From the NCBI RefSeq assembly GCF_020694005.1, contig NZ_CP073013.1:1808578-1872577 (forward strand): a DNA stretch of 64,000 nt, in the 5' to 3' direction. Below the pieces are notes generated by a model that saw only the letters and a list, made by a program, of their open reading frames with translations, ran no database searches and was not told the DNA's origin. Numbering within the stretch: the first letter of the stretch is position 1; the number at the start of each line of letters is the position of its first letter. The translations under genes were made by a program, and so were the position numbers. The stretch comes from Marinomonas profundi (GTDB taxonomy: Bacteria; Pseudomonadota; Gammaproteobacteria; Pseudomonadales; Marinomonadaceae). Of the stretch, positions 52,891 to 61,753 are shown piece after piece.

Positions 52891-53967
52891 ATGAGCACAA
52901 CACAAAATATTTTATTTAGCCCTGTGGTACTTGGGGACGTAGAGTTGCCAAACCGTTTCGTCATGGCCCCCTTAACGCGAACCCGCGCGCCGGGCCATCA
53001 ACCCAACGCCTTGATGGCAGAATATTATGCGCAACGTGCCAGCACGGGCTTGTTGATCTCAGAATGCACCATGGTAACGGAAGGTACATCGGCCTTTGGT
53101 GATGATCCAGGTATCTATTCTGCTGAGCAGATCGAAGGCTGGACGCTAACGACTAAGGCCGTACATGAAAAAGGCGGTCGTATCTTTATGCAAATTTGGC
53201 ACGCTGGCCGTGCCGCGCATCCATTGTTGAATGACGGCAAAGAGGCGGTATCTGCGAGTGCCATTGCGATTGAAGGTGAAACGCACACCCCAGAAGGCAA
53301 AAAGCCTTACACCGTGCCACGTGCATTGACGGTCAGTGAGATCAAAGACATAGTGAGCGATTTCCGTCAGGCGGCGATCAATGCCAAAGAAGCGGGCTTC
53401 GATGGCGTGGAAATTCACGGCGCTAATGGTTATTTGATTGACCAGTTTTTGCGTGACAGTGCCAATCAACGTACCGATGAATACGGTGGCTCCTTGGAGA
53501 ATCGTTCGCGCTTCTTATTTGAAGTGCTTGATGCGGTGACCGATGTATTTGGCAGCGGTCGAGTTGGCTTACGCCTTTCTCCACTCAACAGCTTCCAAAG
53601 TATGAAAGACAGCGATCCAATCGCGTGGACAGGTTACTTGGCAGAGCGGCTAAACCGTTTTGATTTAGCCTATGTACATTTAATGCGTGCGGATTTCCTT
53701 GGCGTGCAGCAAGCCGATGTCGTCAGTGTGGCGCGCAAAGCGTACAAAGGTCATTTGATGGTTAACATGGGCTACACAGCGGAAGAAGCTAGCCAAGTGA
53801 TTGCCAACGATGACGCTGATAGCGTGGCGTTTGGTACGGGCATTCTGGCCAATCCGGACTTTGTTGAACGTGTTAAAGCGGGCGCTGAGCTGAATGAGCC
53901 AAACCCAAATACTTTCTATACCTCTGGCGCAGAAGGTTATACGGATTATCCGTTTATGACGGCATAA
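52891..53967 (+). CDS. nemA: Old Yellow Enzyme, NemA-type alkene reductase
   Basis: 358-aa FMN-dependent ene-reductase. FMN and active-site blocks are LPNRFVMAPLTRTRAPG (about 20-36), QIWHAGRAAHP near 100 with the substrate-binding His, and FDGVEIHGANGYLIDQFLRDSANQRTDEYGG near 174-204. The C-terminal phosphate-binding FGTGILANPDFVER is near 318. It reduces electrophilic C=C bonds and nitro compounds with NAD(P)H. GGAG sits before ATG 52891; the in-frame TTG at 52879 precedes this ribosome site and is not the start. It is divergent from gss, with its own terminator. Confidence 0.93.
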   Translation: MSTTQNILFSPVVLGDVELPNRFVMAPLTRTRAPGHQPNALMAEYYAQRASTGLLISECTMVTEGTSAFGDDPGIYSAEQIEGWTLTTKAVHEKGGRIFMQIWHAGRAAHPLLNDGKEAVSASAIAIEGETHTPEGKKPYTVPRALTVSEIKDIVSDFRQAAINAKEAGFDGVEIHGANGYLIDQFLRDSANQRTDEYGGSLENRSRFLFEVLDAVTDVFGSGRVGLRLSPLNSFQSMKDSDPIAWTGYLAERLNRFDLAYVHLMRADFLGVQQADVVSVARKAYKGHLMVNMGYTAEEASQVIANDDADSVAFGTGILANPDFVERVKAGAELNEPNPNTFYTSGAEGYTDYPFMTA

Positions 53968-53995
53968 CCCCCAGTAACATCAAGAGCAAACAGAC

Positions 53996-54027
53996 AACGC
54001 CAAGGCACTTGCCTTGGCGTTTTTGTT
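53996..54027 (+). terminator. Terminator of the ene-reductase gene
   Basis: CGCCAAGGC (53998-54006) and GCCTTGGCG (54011-54019) pair perfectly around ACTT, followed by TTTTTGTT; the A residues before the stem extend it. It lies about 30 bases after the stop. Confidence 0.92.
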
Positions 54028-54087
54028 GACGAACTCCCCACCCGTCTTTTACCTTAGCGAATCACTCTTATTTAAGGCAAAATCATC

Positions 54088-55245
54088 GTGGCCATCACTT
54101 CTACTCTCGTGTCAAAACTGCCGTCAGTCGGCACCACTATTTTTACCAAAATGTCGGCGCTAGCGGTTGAAAAAGGCGCGATTAATCTGTCGCAAGGCTT
54201 TCCAGATTTTCCACCCGATGTGCGGTTATTAGAACGCGCCTCGCAGGCGATTTTGACGGGCAATAACCAATATGCGCCGATGACGGGGCTGCCGCTGTTA
54301 AGAGAAGCCATTGCCAGCGTGATTGAGCGCCATTACAGCCGAAGAGTCAGTGCGCTTGATGAGATTACAGTGACCAGCGGCGCGTCGGAAGCCATTTTTG
54401 ATGCCATTGCAGCGTTCGTTCATCAAGGCGATGAAGTGGTGTTGTTCGATCCCGCCTATGATTTATATGAGCCAGCGGTGACCTTAGCGGGCGGTATTTG
54501 TCGTCGAGTCACCTTGTTGGCCCCTGACTTTCGTCCTGATTGGCAGGCGTTTGCGGAATTGTTGAATGATAAAACCCGCTTGGTGTTAATCAATACGCCC
54601 CATAATCCGACTGGAAGCTGTTGGTTGGCAGAAGATGTAGACGCTTTATGGCAAGCGATTGCGAGCCGAGACATTTATGTTTTGTCTGACGAAGTGTATG
54701 AATTTATTCACTTTGGCGAATCCGCAGTGAGTGTTCACCAACATGCAGAACTGGCAAAGCGTAGCTTGGTGGTGTCTTCTTTCGGTAAAAGCTTTCATCT
54801 AACCGGTTGGAAAGTCGGTTACATTGTCGCGCCAACAGCCTTAACTGCGGAGCTGCGTAAGGTGCATCAGTTTGTTTCCTTCTGCACCGCCACGCCTTTG
54901 CAACAAGCTTTGGCGGAACATTTGCTGGCCTTGCCCGGCGCGAGTGCGGGGTTGGCGGCGTTTTATCAGCAAAAACGCGATGTATTAAGAAACGCCCTCG
55001 TTGCTAGTCGATTTACCTTATTGCCCTGTGAAGGCACCTATTTTCAATTATTGGATTACAGCGCGATCAGCGATTTAGATGACGTGGCGTTTTGCGAATG
55101 GTTAATTGATCAAGTTGGCGTGGCGGCCATTCCGGTTAGCGTGTTTTATCAGCAACCGCCAAAAGATCAGCGCCTTATTCGTCTGTGCTTTGCCAAAGAA
55201 GAACGTACCTTGCTTGAGGCTGCTCGACGATTAGCTCAGTTATGA
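54088..55245 (+). CDS. PLP-dependent aminotransferase, YbdL (methionine aminotransferase) type
   Basis: 385-aa fold-type I class I/II aminotransferase. Blocks are INLSQGFPDFPPD (32-44), the NQYAPMTGLPLLREAIA segment near 74-90, TSGASEAIFDAI near 98, NTPHNPTGSCW near 171, LSDEVYEFIHF near 203 and the PLP lysine in SSFGKSFHLTGWKVGYI near 232-248. This combination matches methionine/kynurenine-oxoglutarate aminotransferases such as E. coli YbdL. The start is GTG 54088 after AAGGC. A terminator follows. The amino donor is inferred from the family only. Confidence 0.88.
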   Translation: MAITSTLVSKLPSVGTTIFTKMSALAVEKGAINLSQGFPDFPPDVRLLERASQAILTGNNQYAPMTGLPLLREAIASVIERHYSRRVSALDEITVTSGASEAIFDAIAAFVHQGDEVVLFDPAYDLYEPAVTLAGGICRRVTLLAPDFRPDWQAFAELLNDKTRLVLINTPHNPTGSCWLAEDVDALWQAIASRDIYVLSDEVYEFIHFGESAVSVHQHAELAKRSLVVSSFGKSFHLTGWKVGYIVAPTALTAELRKVHQFVSFCTATPLQQALAEHLLALPGASAGLAAFYQQKRDVLRNALVASRFTLLPCEGTYFQLLDYSAISDLDDVAFCEWLIDQVGVAAIPVSVFYQQPPKDQRLIRLCFAKEERTLLEAARRLAQL

Positions 55246-55253
55246 GTGGTATG

Positions 55254-55286
55254 AAAAAGCCAATATCAATGGATCTTGGCTTTTTT
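55254..55286 (+). terminator. Terminator between convergent genes
   Basis: AAAAAGCCAA (55254-55263) pairs with TTGGCTTTTT (55276-55285) around a 12-base loop. The A-run before and T-run after allow termination of both the aminotransferase gene and the opposing GFA-family gene. Confidence 0.85.
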
Positions 55287-55291
55287 CGGTT

Positions 55292-55699
55292 TTAGTTTGG
55301 CATGGCTTCGAATGCAGGAATATCACCTAAGTGCTGATCCCAATTGCCTTTGCTGTCCATAAAAATATGCGCTTGTGGCGTTATCGTAACGTCTGTGTCT
55401 AAACAGCCCGCAGGCATGACAACCAAGCCTCGACTTTTAGCGTCAGTCGGCATATTTGACCCACAAACAGAGCAAAAAGTGCGGGCGAATTTCGAGCCTT
55501 CTAGACGATAAAAACTGAGCTTATCTTCGCCACTTAACCAGCTAAGCTTGGCGCCAGGAGCGAATAAATTGGCGCAATGGGCGGTGCCAGACGTTTTACG
55601 GCAACGGCTGCAATGGCAAAGGAAGAACGTTTTAAACTCGCCTTCCAACTCAAATTTAACCGCGCCACATAGGCAAGACCCAGTGTGAAGATGGCTCAT
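55292..55699 (-). CDS. GFA-family zinc protein (glutathione-dependent formaldehyde-activating-like)
   Basis: 135-aa beta-rich protein with the GFA zinc cysteines: GSCLCGAVKFE near residues 7-17, FLCHCSRCRKTSGTAHCANLF near 26-46 and TFCSVCGSNMPT near 73-84. These bind two zincs in the family. The original GFA assignment was for S-hydroxymethylglutathione formation, but most members have unknown roles. ATG 55699 is ten bases after GGAG. It lies 30 bases downstream of the Lrp-domain gene and is probably co-transcribed with it. Confidence 0.87.
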   Translation of the reverse strand: MSHLHTGSCLCGAVKFELEGEFKTFFLCHCSRCRKTSGTAHCANLFAPGAKLSWLSGEDKLSFYRLEGSKFARTFCSVCGSNMPTDAKSRGLVVMPAGCLDTDVTITPQAHIFMDSKGNWDQHLGDIPAFEAMPN

Positions 55700-55729
55700 A
55701 ATCGAATACTCCAATAAAAAATGAAAAGC

Positions 55730-56005
55730 TTAAACGCCCACTGAAAACATGCCTTCTAAGTCATGTTTTGAATAGGCTCGAAACGCCAGCATGGTTTCGG
55801 TTTTTAAAATGTAATCGATTTGCGCAAGGTGCTGAGTCACCAGCTCAGATAGCTGATCATTGCTCTGCACACGAGCGATAGCGGCGATATCGTAAGAGCC
55901 ACTGACGGAATAAACCTCAGATAGACCATCGATCGCCGCCAGCTTTTCGGCGACTTGATTAATGTGTTTTTTCTCAATCGATAGCAAAATAATAGCGGTT
56001 ACCAT
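55730..56005 (-). CDS. Stand-alone Lrp/AsnC ligand-binding (RAM) domain protein
   Basis: 91-aa protein equal to the C-terminal effector domain of Lrp/AsnC regulators: VTAIILLSIEKKHINQVAEKL, then GLSEVYSVSGSYDIAAIARVQ, and a final ILKTETMLAFRAYSK strand. There is no DNA-binding helix-turn-helix. Such stand-alone RAM proteins form octamer-like rings and bind amino acids; some modulate full-length Lrp proteins. GAGGAA precedes the ATG. It is upstream of the GFA-family gene on the same strand. Confidence 0.88.
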   Translation of the reverse strand: MVTAIILLSIEKKHINQVAEKLAAIDGLSEVYSVSGSYDIAAIARVQSNDQLSELVTQHLAQIDYILKTETMLAFRAYSKHDLEGMFSVGV

Positions 56006-56353
56006 GAGTGATTCCTCTTAGCGTTTTTAAGGGCGCTGCTGTTCGAGTAAAACCTTGCTCGAACCATTAAGTGTCAGCGCATAGTGCGAGAATTAAAGCA
56101 CCTTAAGCGGTGATTTACAAAGCCATAACGGCGCTATTTAAATAGCCAAACAACCGTGCTGAAACCCTAATGAGTAGACGAGCCTGATGCGGTACAGTCA
56201 AAAAAAGTTTTTATCGACATAAATGACCTGTATTATGCCGCACCTTTATTCGTCTTTTGTATGACGGAATAGTGAGAATGCATTAATTAGACCTGGTTCG
56301 ACGACACTGGTAACAGTGTGCATGGGTCTCACATAAACACTAGAGAGAATGTT
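56006..56353. other. Divergent intergenic region, no gene
   Basis: This 348-base space separates the Lrp-domain gene and the symporter gene. A perfect palindrome GCTATTTAAATAGC is near 56135. It should hold both promoters; no clear operator was identified. Confidence 0.4.
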
Positions 56354-57646
56354 ATGAATACAACGTTTAAGGTTTTGCTGGGCATGGCGCTGGGCATCAT
56401 TGTGGGGTTGATCATCAACCTAACCGGGCTAAACGCAGAAGGAACATGGGCAAACCATTACTTAACCAATGGCGTGTTTTATGTGGTGGGTACCATGTTT
56501 GTTAATGCGCTAAAAATGCTGGTGGTGCCGTTAGTGTTTTTCTCATTGGTGTCCGGCGTATGTGGTATTGGTGACATTAAAATGCTGGGAAGAATCGGGA
56601 CTAAATCTTTCTTCCTGTATCTTGTTACCACCGCCATCGCTATTGCGTCGGCGCTTATTATTGCCTCCGGTCTTGGCATTGGCGAGGGCATGAATGCTGA
56701 ATCCACGGCCAGTTTTGATGGTAAAGCCTCTCCTCCTTTGTCTACGGTTCTGATTAATATCATCCCGTCGAATCCGATCAGTGCCATGGCGCAAGGCGAC
56801 ATGCTGCCAGTGATCTTCTTCTCCATTATGTTTGGGGTAAGTATTTTAATGGTGGGTAAAAAAGCGCTGGTGGTGAGTGATTTTATTGAATCCCTCAATG
56901 AAATCATGATGAAAATGGTCACTGTCATCATGGCGATTGCGCCTTACGCTGTGTTCTGTCTGATCGCAAAAGCCATTGCGGATCTTGGCATGGATTTATT
57001 GGCGCAACTGCTGGGTTATGTGTTGGTGTTGATTGGTGTGTTGCTCTTCCACCTATTTGTTACCTTGCAGCTGGTACTGAAAGTATTATCTGGTTTAAGC
57101 CCGATTATTTTCATGAAGAAAATGCGTAACACTCAGGTGTTTGCGTTTAGTACGTCTAGCTCCAATGCCACGATTCCAGTGACATTGCGGGCCGTGACTA
57201 AACGTTTGGGAGTGAAAAACTCCGTTGCCTCTTTTAGTGTGCCGTTTGGCGCGACCATCAATATGGATGGCACCGCCATCATGCAGGGTGTGGCGACGGT
57301 ATTTATTGCCAATATTTACAACGTAGAGTTGGGCATGGCGGGCTATTTAACCGTGATCTTGATGTCGGTATTGGCGTCTATCGGTACGGCAGGTGTGCCC
57401 GGCGTTGGCCTTATCATGTTGTCTATGGTGTTTGCGCAAGTGGGTTTACCGATTGAAGGCATCGGCTTGATTCTGGGTGTTGACCGCTTGTTAGACATGG
57501 TTCGTACCGCTGTAAACGTCTCCGGCGATGCCGTGGTCTCTGTGGTGGTCGCAAAAAGCGAAGGCCAATTAAACCAAGAGGTTTACAACGACCCTAATGC
57601 AGATGCTTTGTCTGATCTGCATCTAGAGAAGAACCCAACCGCCTAG
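56354..57646 (+). CDS. Dicarboxylate/amino-acid:cation symporter (DAACS family)
   Basis: 430-aa inner-membrane carrier of the glutamate/aspartate/C4-dicarboxylate family. TM1 is near 4-24. The first re-entrant loop serine motif is FAFSTSSSNATIPVTLRAV near 261-279. SFSVPFGATINMDGTAI near 290-306 carries the transport-cation signature NMDGT, and the second hairpin is SIGTAGVPGVGLIM near 338-351. The exact substrate (glutamate, aspartate, succinate or serine) is not certain. ATG 56354 after AGAGAG is the start. A perfect palindrome overlaps the end of the convergent gene. Confidence 0.92.
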   Translation: MNTTFKVLLGMALGIIVGLIINLTGLNAEGTWANHYLTNGVFYVVGTMFVNALKMLVVPLVFFSLVSGVCGIGDIKMLGRIGTKSFFLYLVTTAIAIASALIIASGLGIGEGMNAESTASFDGKASPPLSTVLINIIPSNPISAMAQGDMLPVIFFSIMFGVSILMVGKKALVVSDFIESLNEIMMKMVTVIMAIAPYAVFCLIAKAIADLGMDLLAQLLGYVLVLIGVLLFHLFVTLQLVLKVLSGLSPIIFMKKMRNTQVFAFSTSSSNATIPVTLRAVTKRLGVKNSVASFSVPFGATINMDGTAIMQGVATVFIANIYNVELGMAGYLTVILMSVLASIGTAGVPGVGLIMLSMVFAQVGLPIEGIGLILGVDRLLDMVRTAVNVSGDAVVSVVVAKSEGQLNQEVYNDPNADALSDLHLEKNPTA

Positions 57647-57649
57647 ACA

Positions 57650-57686
57650 CTGTCAGGTAAAGAGATCTGATCTCTTTACCTGACAG
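57650..57686. other. Perfect 17-bp hairpin shared by two convergent gene ends
   Basis: Arms 57650-57666 and 57670-57686 are exact complements with a 3-base loop. The right arm contains the last codons and stop of the minus-strand kinase gene (57676). No U-run follows on either strand, so it is more likely a 3'-end-protecting hairpin than a classical terminator. Confidence 0.75.
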
Positions 57687-59385
57687 ATTCTGGCACGATG
57701 ACGCTCAAGGATTTAGGCTTCACGATGACTTCTATCGTGTCGGCTTCGCGGGTTTCGCCATCGATGACATAGTGGCCAACTTGGCTGATGTCTACGGTAA
57801 CGCGTTGGGCGGAACGATGGAAGATACCATTATTGCCGTCACTTTCTAGGTCGTGATTGCCCTTCGAGTCGATATGGCTGGGTGAATCTGCGTGGTTGTT
57901 TTCGTCTTGGTTATTTTCTGATTCGTCTTGGTTGCGGTCGCCCATGCCGAGCAAGGCTAACTCCGCTAGGTTCAAAATCTGCATGCGCTCAGGGTCCAGC
58001 CAAGTTAAATCCAGTTTGCCATCCATAATATCGGGCACACCTTTTCCTTGAGCCAACAAAGTGGTGACAGGGGCGGCATTAGCAATGGTTAGGCTTGGGG
58101 TTTTGATGGTAAATGACGCGCCGTCGTCCAGCTGCACGGTAAATTCATGGACTTCATTTTGCCCAATGGCTTCCCATAAGCCTTGTAGATAGGCGAGCTG
58201 ACCGCTGCTGTCCTTTTTACTGCGGTCGGCTTTTTCAATCATTTGTTGCTCAAACCCAACGCCTGCCAGTAACAGCATTAATTCGCCATTGCAGGTTGCG
58301 GTGTCGATACGCTGTTCGTAGCCATCAATTAAATTCAAACAGATGGTTTCCAGTGACGCGACTTTAGACATTGTGCCACACAAAACATGATTTAAGGCGT
58401 TCGCGGTGCCAAAGGGAATAATGCCCAGTTTAATATCGCTATCAACAAGTGCCGCAGCCACTTCGGTGACCGTGCCATCGCCACCGCAGGCGATGATCAT
58501 ATCTGGCGATGTCTTGACGGCTTCTTTGGCCAGCGCGGTCCCGTTGAGTTGCGGCGTGGTGGTTCTGACGGTGACATTAAAATACGCCGACAAATAGCTT
58601 AAAATGATGTCTTTTTCTTTTTCCCATTGGTGGGACCCCGAGACTGGGTTTGCGATCAACCAAGCGCTGTTGTGAACCACTAATAGCGTATTGTTAAAGG
58701 CTCGTTTTAGGCGTTTAAACTGGCGTTTGTTAAGGCGTGCGGTTTGACGCGCTGCTCGCACTTTTTTCATAATCTCGTCTGGTGAAGACGTTGGGTGTTG
58801 GCTCAGTAAGTAGGCCGCCATCATAAACACCGAACGACCGCGTCCTAAGGCACAATGAATCACCACCGAACGGCCTGTTTTTCTGTGTGTGTGGATCCAG
58901 TTTAGCGCGCGCTGTATTTGCGTGTCGGAAGGAACTGAGTGGTCAAGGATGGGAATGTTTAAATAATCGATATCGGTTTGGAAAGACACCCAGTTTAATG
59001 AGCTAAACTCCGCTGTTACGTCTAATACCGCACTGATATTGGCATTTTTAATGTCATGAATATCCGAAGGGAATAAGCGCCTAGCCAGGTACAATCCCTC
59101 GTCGATTTTCTGTAATGCTGGCACCGTATCATTGCTTCTGGCCCAGCTGTTATACAGTTGCGTGCTCCACAAAAAAGGCATAAACACCCAGCGAATATAA
59201 ACGGGCACCGTGCCATTAGAGCGTTTGCGAAAAATCGTCGGTTTGTTTAATAGGTAAGCAAGGCTGACGCTGAAAAAGGATAAAGCAAACCACGCCCAAG
59301 CAAGTTGAAAATACACATTGCTGGTGATAATGACGAAGAAAATAAAGACTGCTGAGATCAGTAAATAGTAATTGGGTTTAAACAA
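57676..59385 (-). CDS. Dual-specificity phosphatase fused to a diacylglycerol-kinase-like lipid kinase
   Basis: 569-aa fusion. N-terminal helices at about 7-45 anchor it in the membrane. A dual-specificity/tyrosine-type phosphatase domain follows (about 90-230) with the P-loop HCALGRGRS (Cys178, Arg184). A DAGK-catalytic domain begins near 240 (AWLIANPVSGSH, ACGGDGTVTEVA at 299-310, IPFGTANALNH near 328). A strongly acidic, Asn/Asp/Glu-rich insert lies near 480-520 within the kinase C-terminal half. The TTG start at 59385 is seven bases after AGGAG. The domain pair suggests phospholipid or sphingoid phosphorylation and dephosphorylation at the membrane; actual substrates are unknown. Confidence 0.88.
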   Translation of the reverse strand: MFKPNYYLLISAVFIFFVIITSNVYFQLAWAWFALSFFSVSLAYLLNKPTIFRKRSNGTVPVYIRWVFMPFLWSTQLYNSWARSNDTVPALQKIDEGLYLARRLFPSDIHDIKNANISAVLDVTAEFSSLNWVSFQTDIDYLNIPILDHSVPSDTQIQRALNWIHTHRKTGRSVVIHCALGRGRSVFMMAAYLLSQHPTSSPDEIMKKVRAARQTARLNKRQFKRLKRAFNNTLLVVHNSAWLIANPVSGSHQWEKEKDIILSYLSAYFNVTVRTTTPQLNGTALAKEAVKTSPDMIIACGGDGTVTEVAAALVDSDIKLGIIPFGTANALNHVLCGTMSKVASLETICLNLIDGYEQRIDTATCNGELMLLLAGVGFEQQMIEKADRSKKDSSGQLAYLQGLWEAIGQNEVHEFTVQLDDGASFTIKTPSLTIANAAPVTTLLAQGKGVPDIMDGKLDLTWLDPERMQILNLAELALLGMGDRNQDESENNQDENNHADSPSHIDSKGNHDLESDGNNGIFHRSAQRVTVDISQVGHYVIDGETREADTIEVIVKPKSLSVIVPESVR

Positions 59386-59608
59386 AACGGTGCTCCTAGC
59401 ATCGAGTCATAGACTAAAAGAGTAACACACCTTTTTTTAAATGACAGATTGACTGTTGTTGAAGGCTGGTTTTTTATAGTATCTCGGCCTAGTTTTGTTT
59501 GATTAGGATCGTTCTAGTTTTACGTTATTAGGGAAGTCGGTGTGCAGCTCGGAAAAGCTGCTATTCGTTTAAGGTTTTATCAGGGTATAAAAAAGGAGAT
59601 TCTGCATT

Positions 59609-61606
59609 ATGGCTTATTCAGAGAATGCACAGAAAACGGCATCAGGCGCGGTGCTACTGCCCGTCTTTATACCGGCCGTTGTGGTTATGTTGCTGCTTAT
59701 CGTGGGAACATTGAGTAATCCAGAACTGGCCGGTGAGGCGTTTAAAAACGCGCTGGCATGGGTCACCGAGACCTTTGGTTGGTTCTATATGCTGGCGACA
59801 GCAATTTTCCTCGTGTTTATTATTTGTATCGGGTTTAGCAGCTGGGGGAATATTCGCTTAGGGCCTGATCATGGGGACCCGCAATACAGTTTTCCCGCGT
59901 GGTTTGCGATGCTATTTTCCGCGGGTTACGGTATCGCCTTGCTATTTTTTGGTGTTGCGGAACCAGTGTTACATTTTTCTCAGCCCCCTAACGCGACGCC
60001 TGAAACCGTGGCGGCGGCCCGAGAAGCGATGCAAATTGCCTACTTCCATTGGGGATTACACATTTGGGGTATTTATGGCCTGATGGGGTTGGTGTTGGCC
60101 TATTTCGCATTTCGTCATGGCTTGCCTCTTGCCGTACGCTCGGCGCTTTATCCGCTGATTGGCGATCGGATTTATGGGCCTATCGGTCACACCGTTGATG
60201 TGTTTGCTATTCTCGGGACTATGTTCGGCCTAGCGACCACGCTGGGGTTGTCGGTGACGCAGATTAACGCCGGCTTGCATTACCTCTGGGAAGACATTCC
60301 GATTAATACGACGGTGCAAATTACCGCCATTGCGTTGATCACTCTCGCGGCGATTGGTTCTGTTGTTGCGGGCATGGATAAGGGGGTGAAGAACTTATCG
60401 ATTCTCAATATGGCTCTGGCTGTCGTGATCATGGCGATTGTCTTCATGGTTGGCCCAAGCATTCATATTTTGGATGCCTTTGTGCAAAACACCGGGGCCT
60501 ATCTGAGCAATATAGTAGAGCGAACATTCAATCTGCAGGCTTATACGCAAAGTGATTGGATTGGTAACTGGACGCTGTTTATTTTTGCGTGGACCATTGC
60601 TTGGGCGCCATTTGTTGGTTTGTTTATCGCCAAAATTAGCCGTGGCCGTACCATTCGCCAGTTTATCTTTGGTGTGCTCGCTGTTCCGACCCTATTTACT
60701 TTTTTGTGGTTTGCTATTTTTGGTGATACCGCTTTGTATTTGATTATGGAACAAGGCAAAGACGTGCTGATTGGCGAAGTGCAAGCCGATCATGCCGTGG
60801 CGCTGTTTCAGTTTTATGATTTATTACCTTGGTCGACATTTTTGTCTGTGATCACGGTATTTTTGATCATCACTTTCTTTGTTACCTCATCGGATTCTGG
60901 CTCGTTAGTTGTCGATTCCTTGGCATCTGGTGGTGCACTGGAAACGCCTGTTTGGCAGCGTGTTTTTTGGGCGTCGCTTGAAGGTGTTATTGCCGCTACC
61001 TTGTTACTGGCGGGCGGTTTGGGTGCGTTGCAAGCCATGAGTATTCTGGCGGCGCTGCCTTTTGCCATTATCATGTTGATCGCGGCGCTTGGCTTATGGC
61101 GCGCGCTAGTCATTGAAGGGCATCGTGGCGCTACGTTAGAAGCCGCAGCGGCCCCCGTGCGAGCCTACAGTCAGGAAGGAAACTGGCGTAAGCGCTTAAG
61201 TTCGCTGTTTAAGTTTCCTGGGCAAGCCAAGGTGAATCACTTTATTAAAGAGGTGGTGGTGCCGGCGATGGAGGAAGTGCAAACAGAGCTGGCGATTAAT
61301 GGTTGGAAAGCCAACATCACCGAAGAAGAAAGCGGTGTAACGTTTCAGTTAGAACGTGAAGATAAGTTGGACTTCTTTTACCAAGTCGCTGCGACGGAAC
61401 ACGAAATACCCGAAGCACACAGTGAGAAGTCGAAATACGATACTCATTGGCAGGCGGATGTGTATATTCGCAATGGTGCACTGGGTTATGAACTCTATGG
61501 CTGTAGCCGTGATGAAGTAATACGAGACTTGATTGACCAGCTAGAACAATACTTTAACTTTGTTGAAACAGCGCCTGGGCAATTACCTTGGAATACGGTT
61601 TCTTAA
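59609..61606 (+). CDS. BCCT-family betaine/choline/carnitine transporter, BetT-like
   Basis: 665-aa inner-membrane carrier with 12 helices. It has the family glycine stretch in TM5 near FGLATTLGLSVTQINAG (about 210-226). The TM8 signature with aromatic box lies near WTLFIFAWTIAWAPFVGLFIAKISRGRTIR (about 318-348), followed by FVTSSDSGSLVVDSLASGG near 424. A hydrophilic C-terminal extension of about 135 residues (from 525) is typical of BetT types and takes part in osmotic activation. The protein fits choline or betaine uptake for osmoprotection in seawater. No betAB/betI genes are adjacent. AAGGAGA precedes the ATG. Confidence 0.9.
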   Translation: MAYSENAQKTASGAVLLPVFIPAVVVMLLLIVGTLSNPELAGEAFKNALAWVTETFGWFYMLATAIFLVFIICIGFSSWGNIRLGPDHGDPQYSFPAWFAMLFSAGYGIALLFFGVAEPVLHFSQPPNATPETVAAAREAMQIAYFHWGLHIWGIYGLMGLVLAYFAFRHGLPLAVRSALYPLIGDRIYGPIGHTVDVFAILGTMFGLATTLGLSVTQINAGLHYLWEDIPINTTVQITAIALITLAAIGSVVAGMDKGVKNLSILNMALAVVIMAIVFMVGPSIHILDAFVQNTGAYLSNIVERTFNLQAYTQSDWIGNWTLFIFAWTIAWAPFVGLFIAKISRGRTIRQFIFGVLAVPTLFTFLWFAIFGDTALYLIMEQGKDVLIGEVQADHAVALFQFYDLLPWSTFLSVITVFLIITFFVTSSDSGSLVVDSLASGGALETPVWQRVFWASLEGVIAATLLLAGGLGALQAMSILAALPFAIIMLIAALGLWRALVIEGHRGATLEAAAAPVRAYSQEGNWRKRLSSLFKFPGQAKVNHFIKEVVVPAMEEVQTELAINGWKANITEEESGVTFQLEREDKLDFFYQVAATEHEIPEAHSEKSKYDTHWQADVYIRNGALGYELYGCSRDEVIRDLIDQLEQYFNFVETAPGQLPWNTVS

Positions 61607-61625
61607 CGTGTTATTGATATTGAAA

Positions 61626-61675
61626 AAATAGAGCGAAAAAGCGCATTTAAATAGAGCGAGAAAGCGCTTTAAAAT
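61626..61675. repeat. Two copies of a roughly 24-bp repeat after the BCCT gene
   Basis: AAATAGAGCGAAAAAGCGC (from 61626) recurs as AAATAGAGCGAGAAAGCGC (from 61648). Each holds a small GCG/CGC-type stem. They sit between the gene stop and the terminator. Confidence 0.7.
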
Positions 61676-61683
61676 AGAACAAC

Positions 61684-61720
61684 AGCCAGCATTGATCATT
61701 CCGTCAATGCTGGCTTTTTT
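61684..61720 (+). terminator. Terminator of the BCCT transporter gene
   Basis: AGCCAGCATTGA (61684-61695) and TCAATGCTGGCT (61704-61715) pair perfectly around an 8-base loop and are followed by T6. It also lies downstream of the convergent radical SAM gene. Confidence 0.92.
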
Positions 61721-61753
61721 GTGTGCTTATCAAATAGGCTTTAAAGGCAGATG

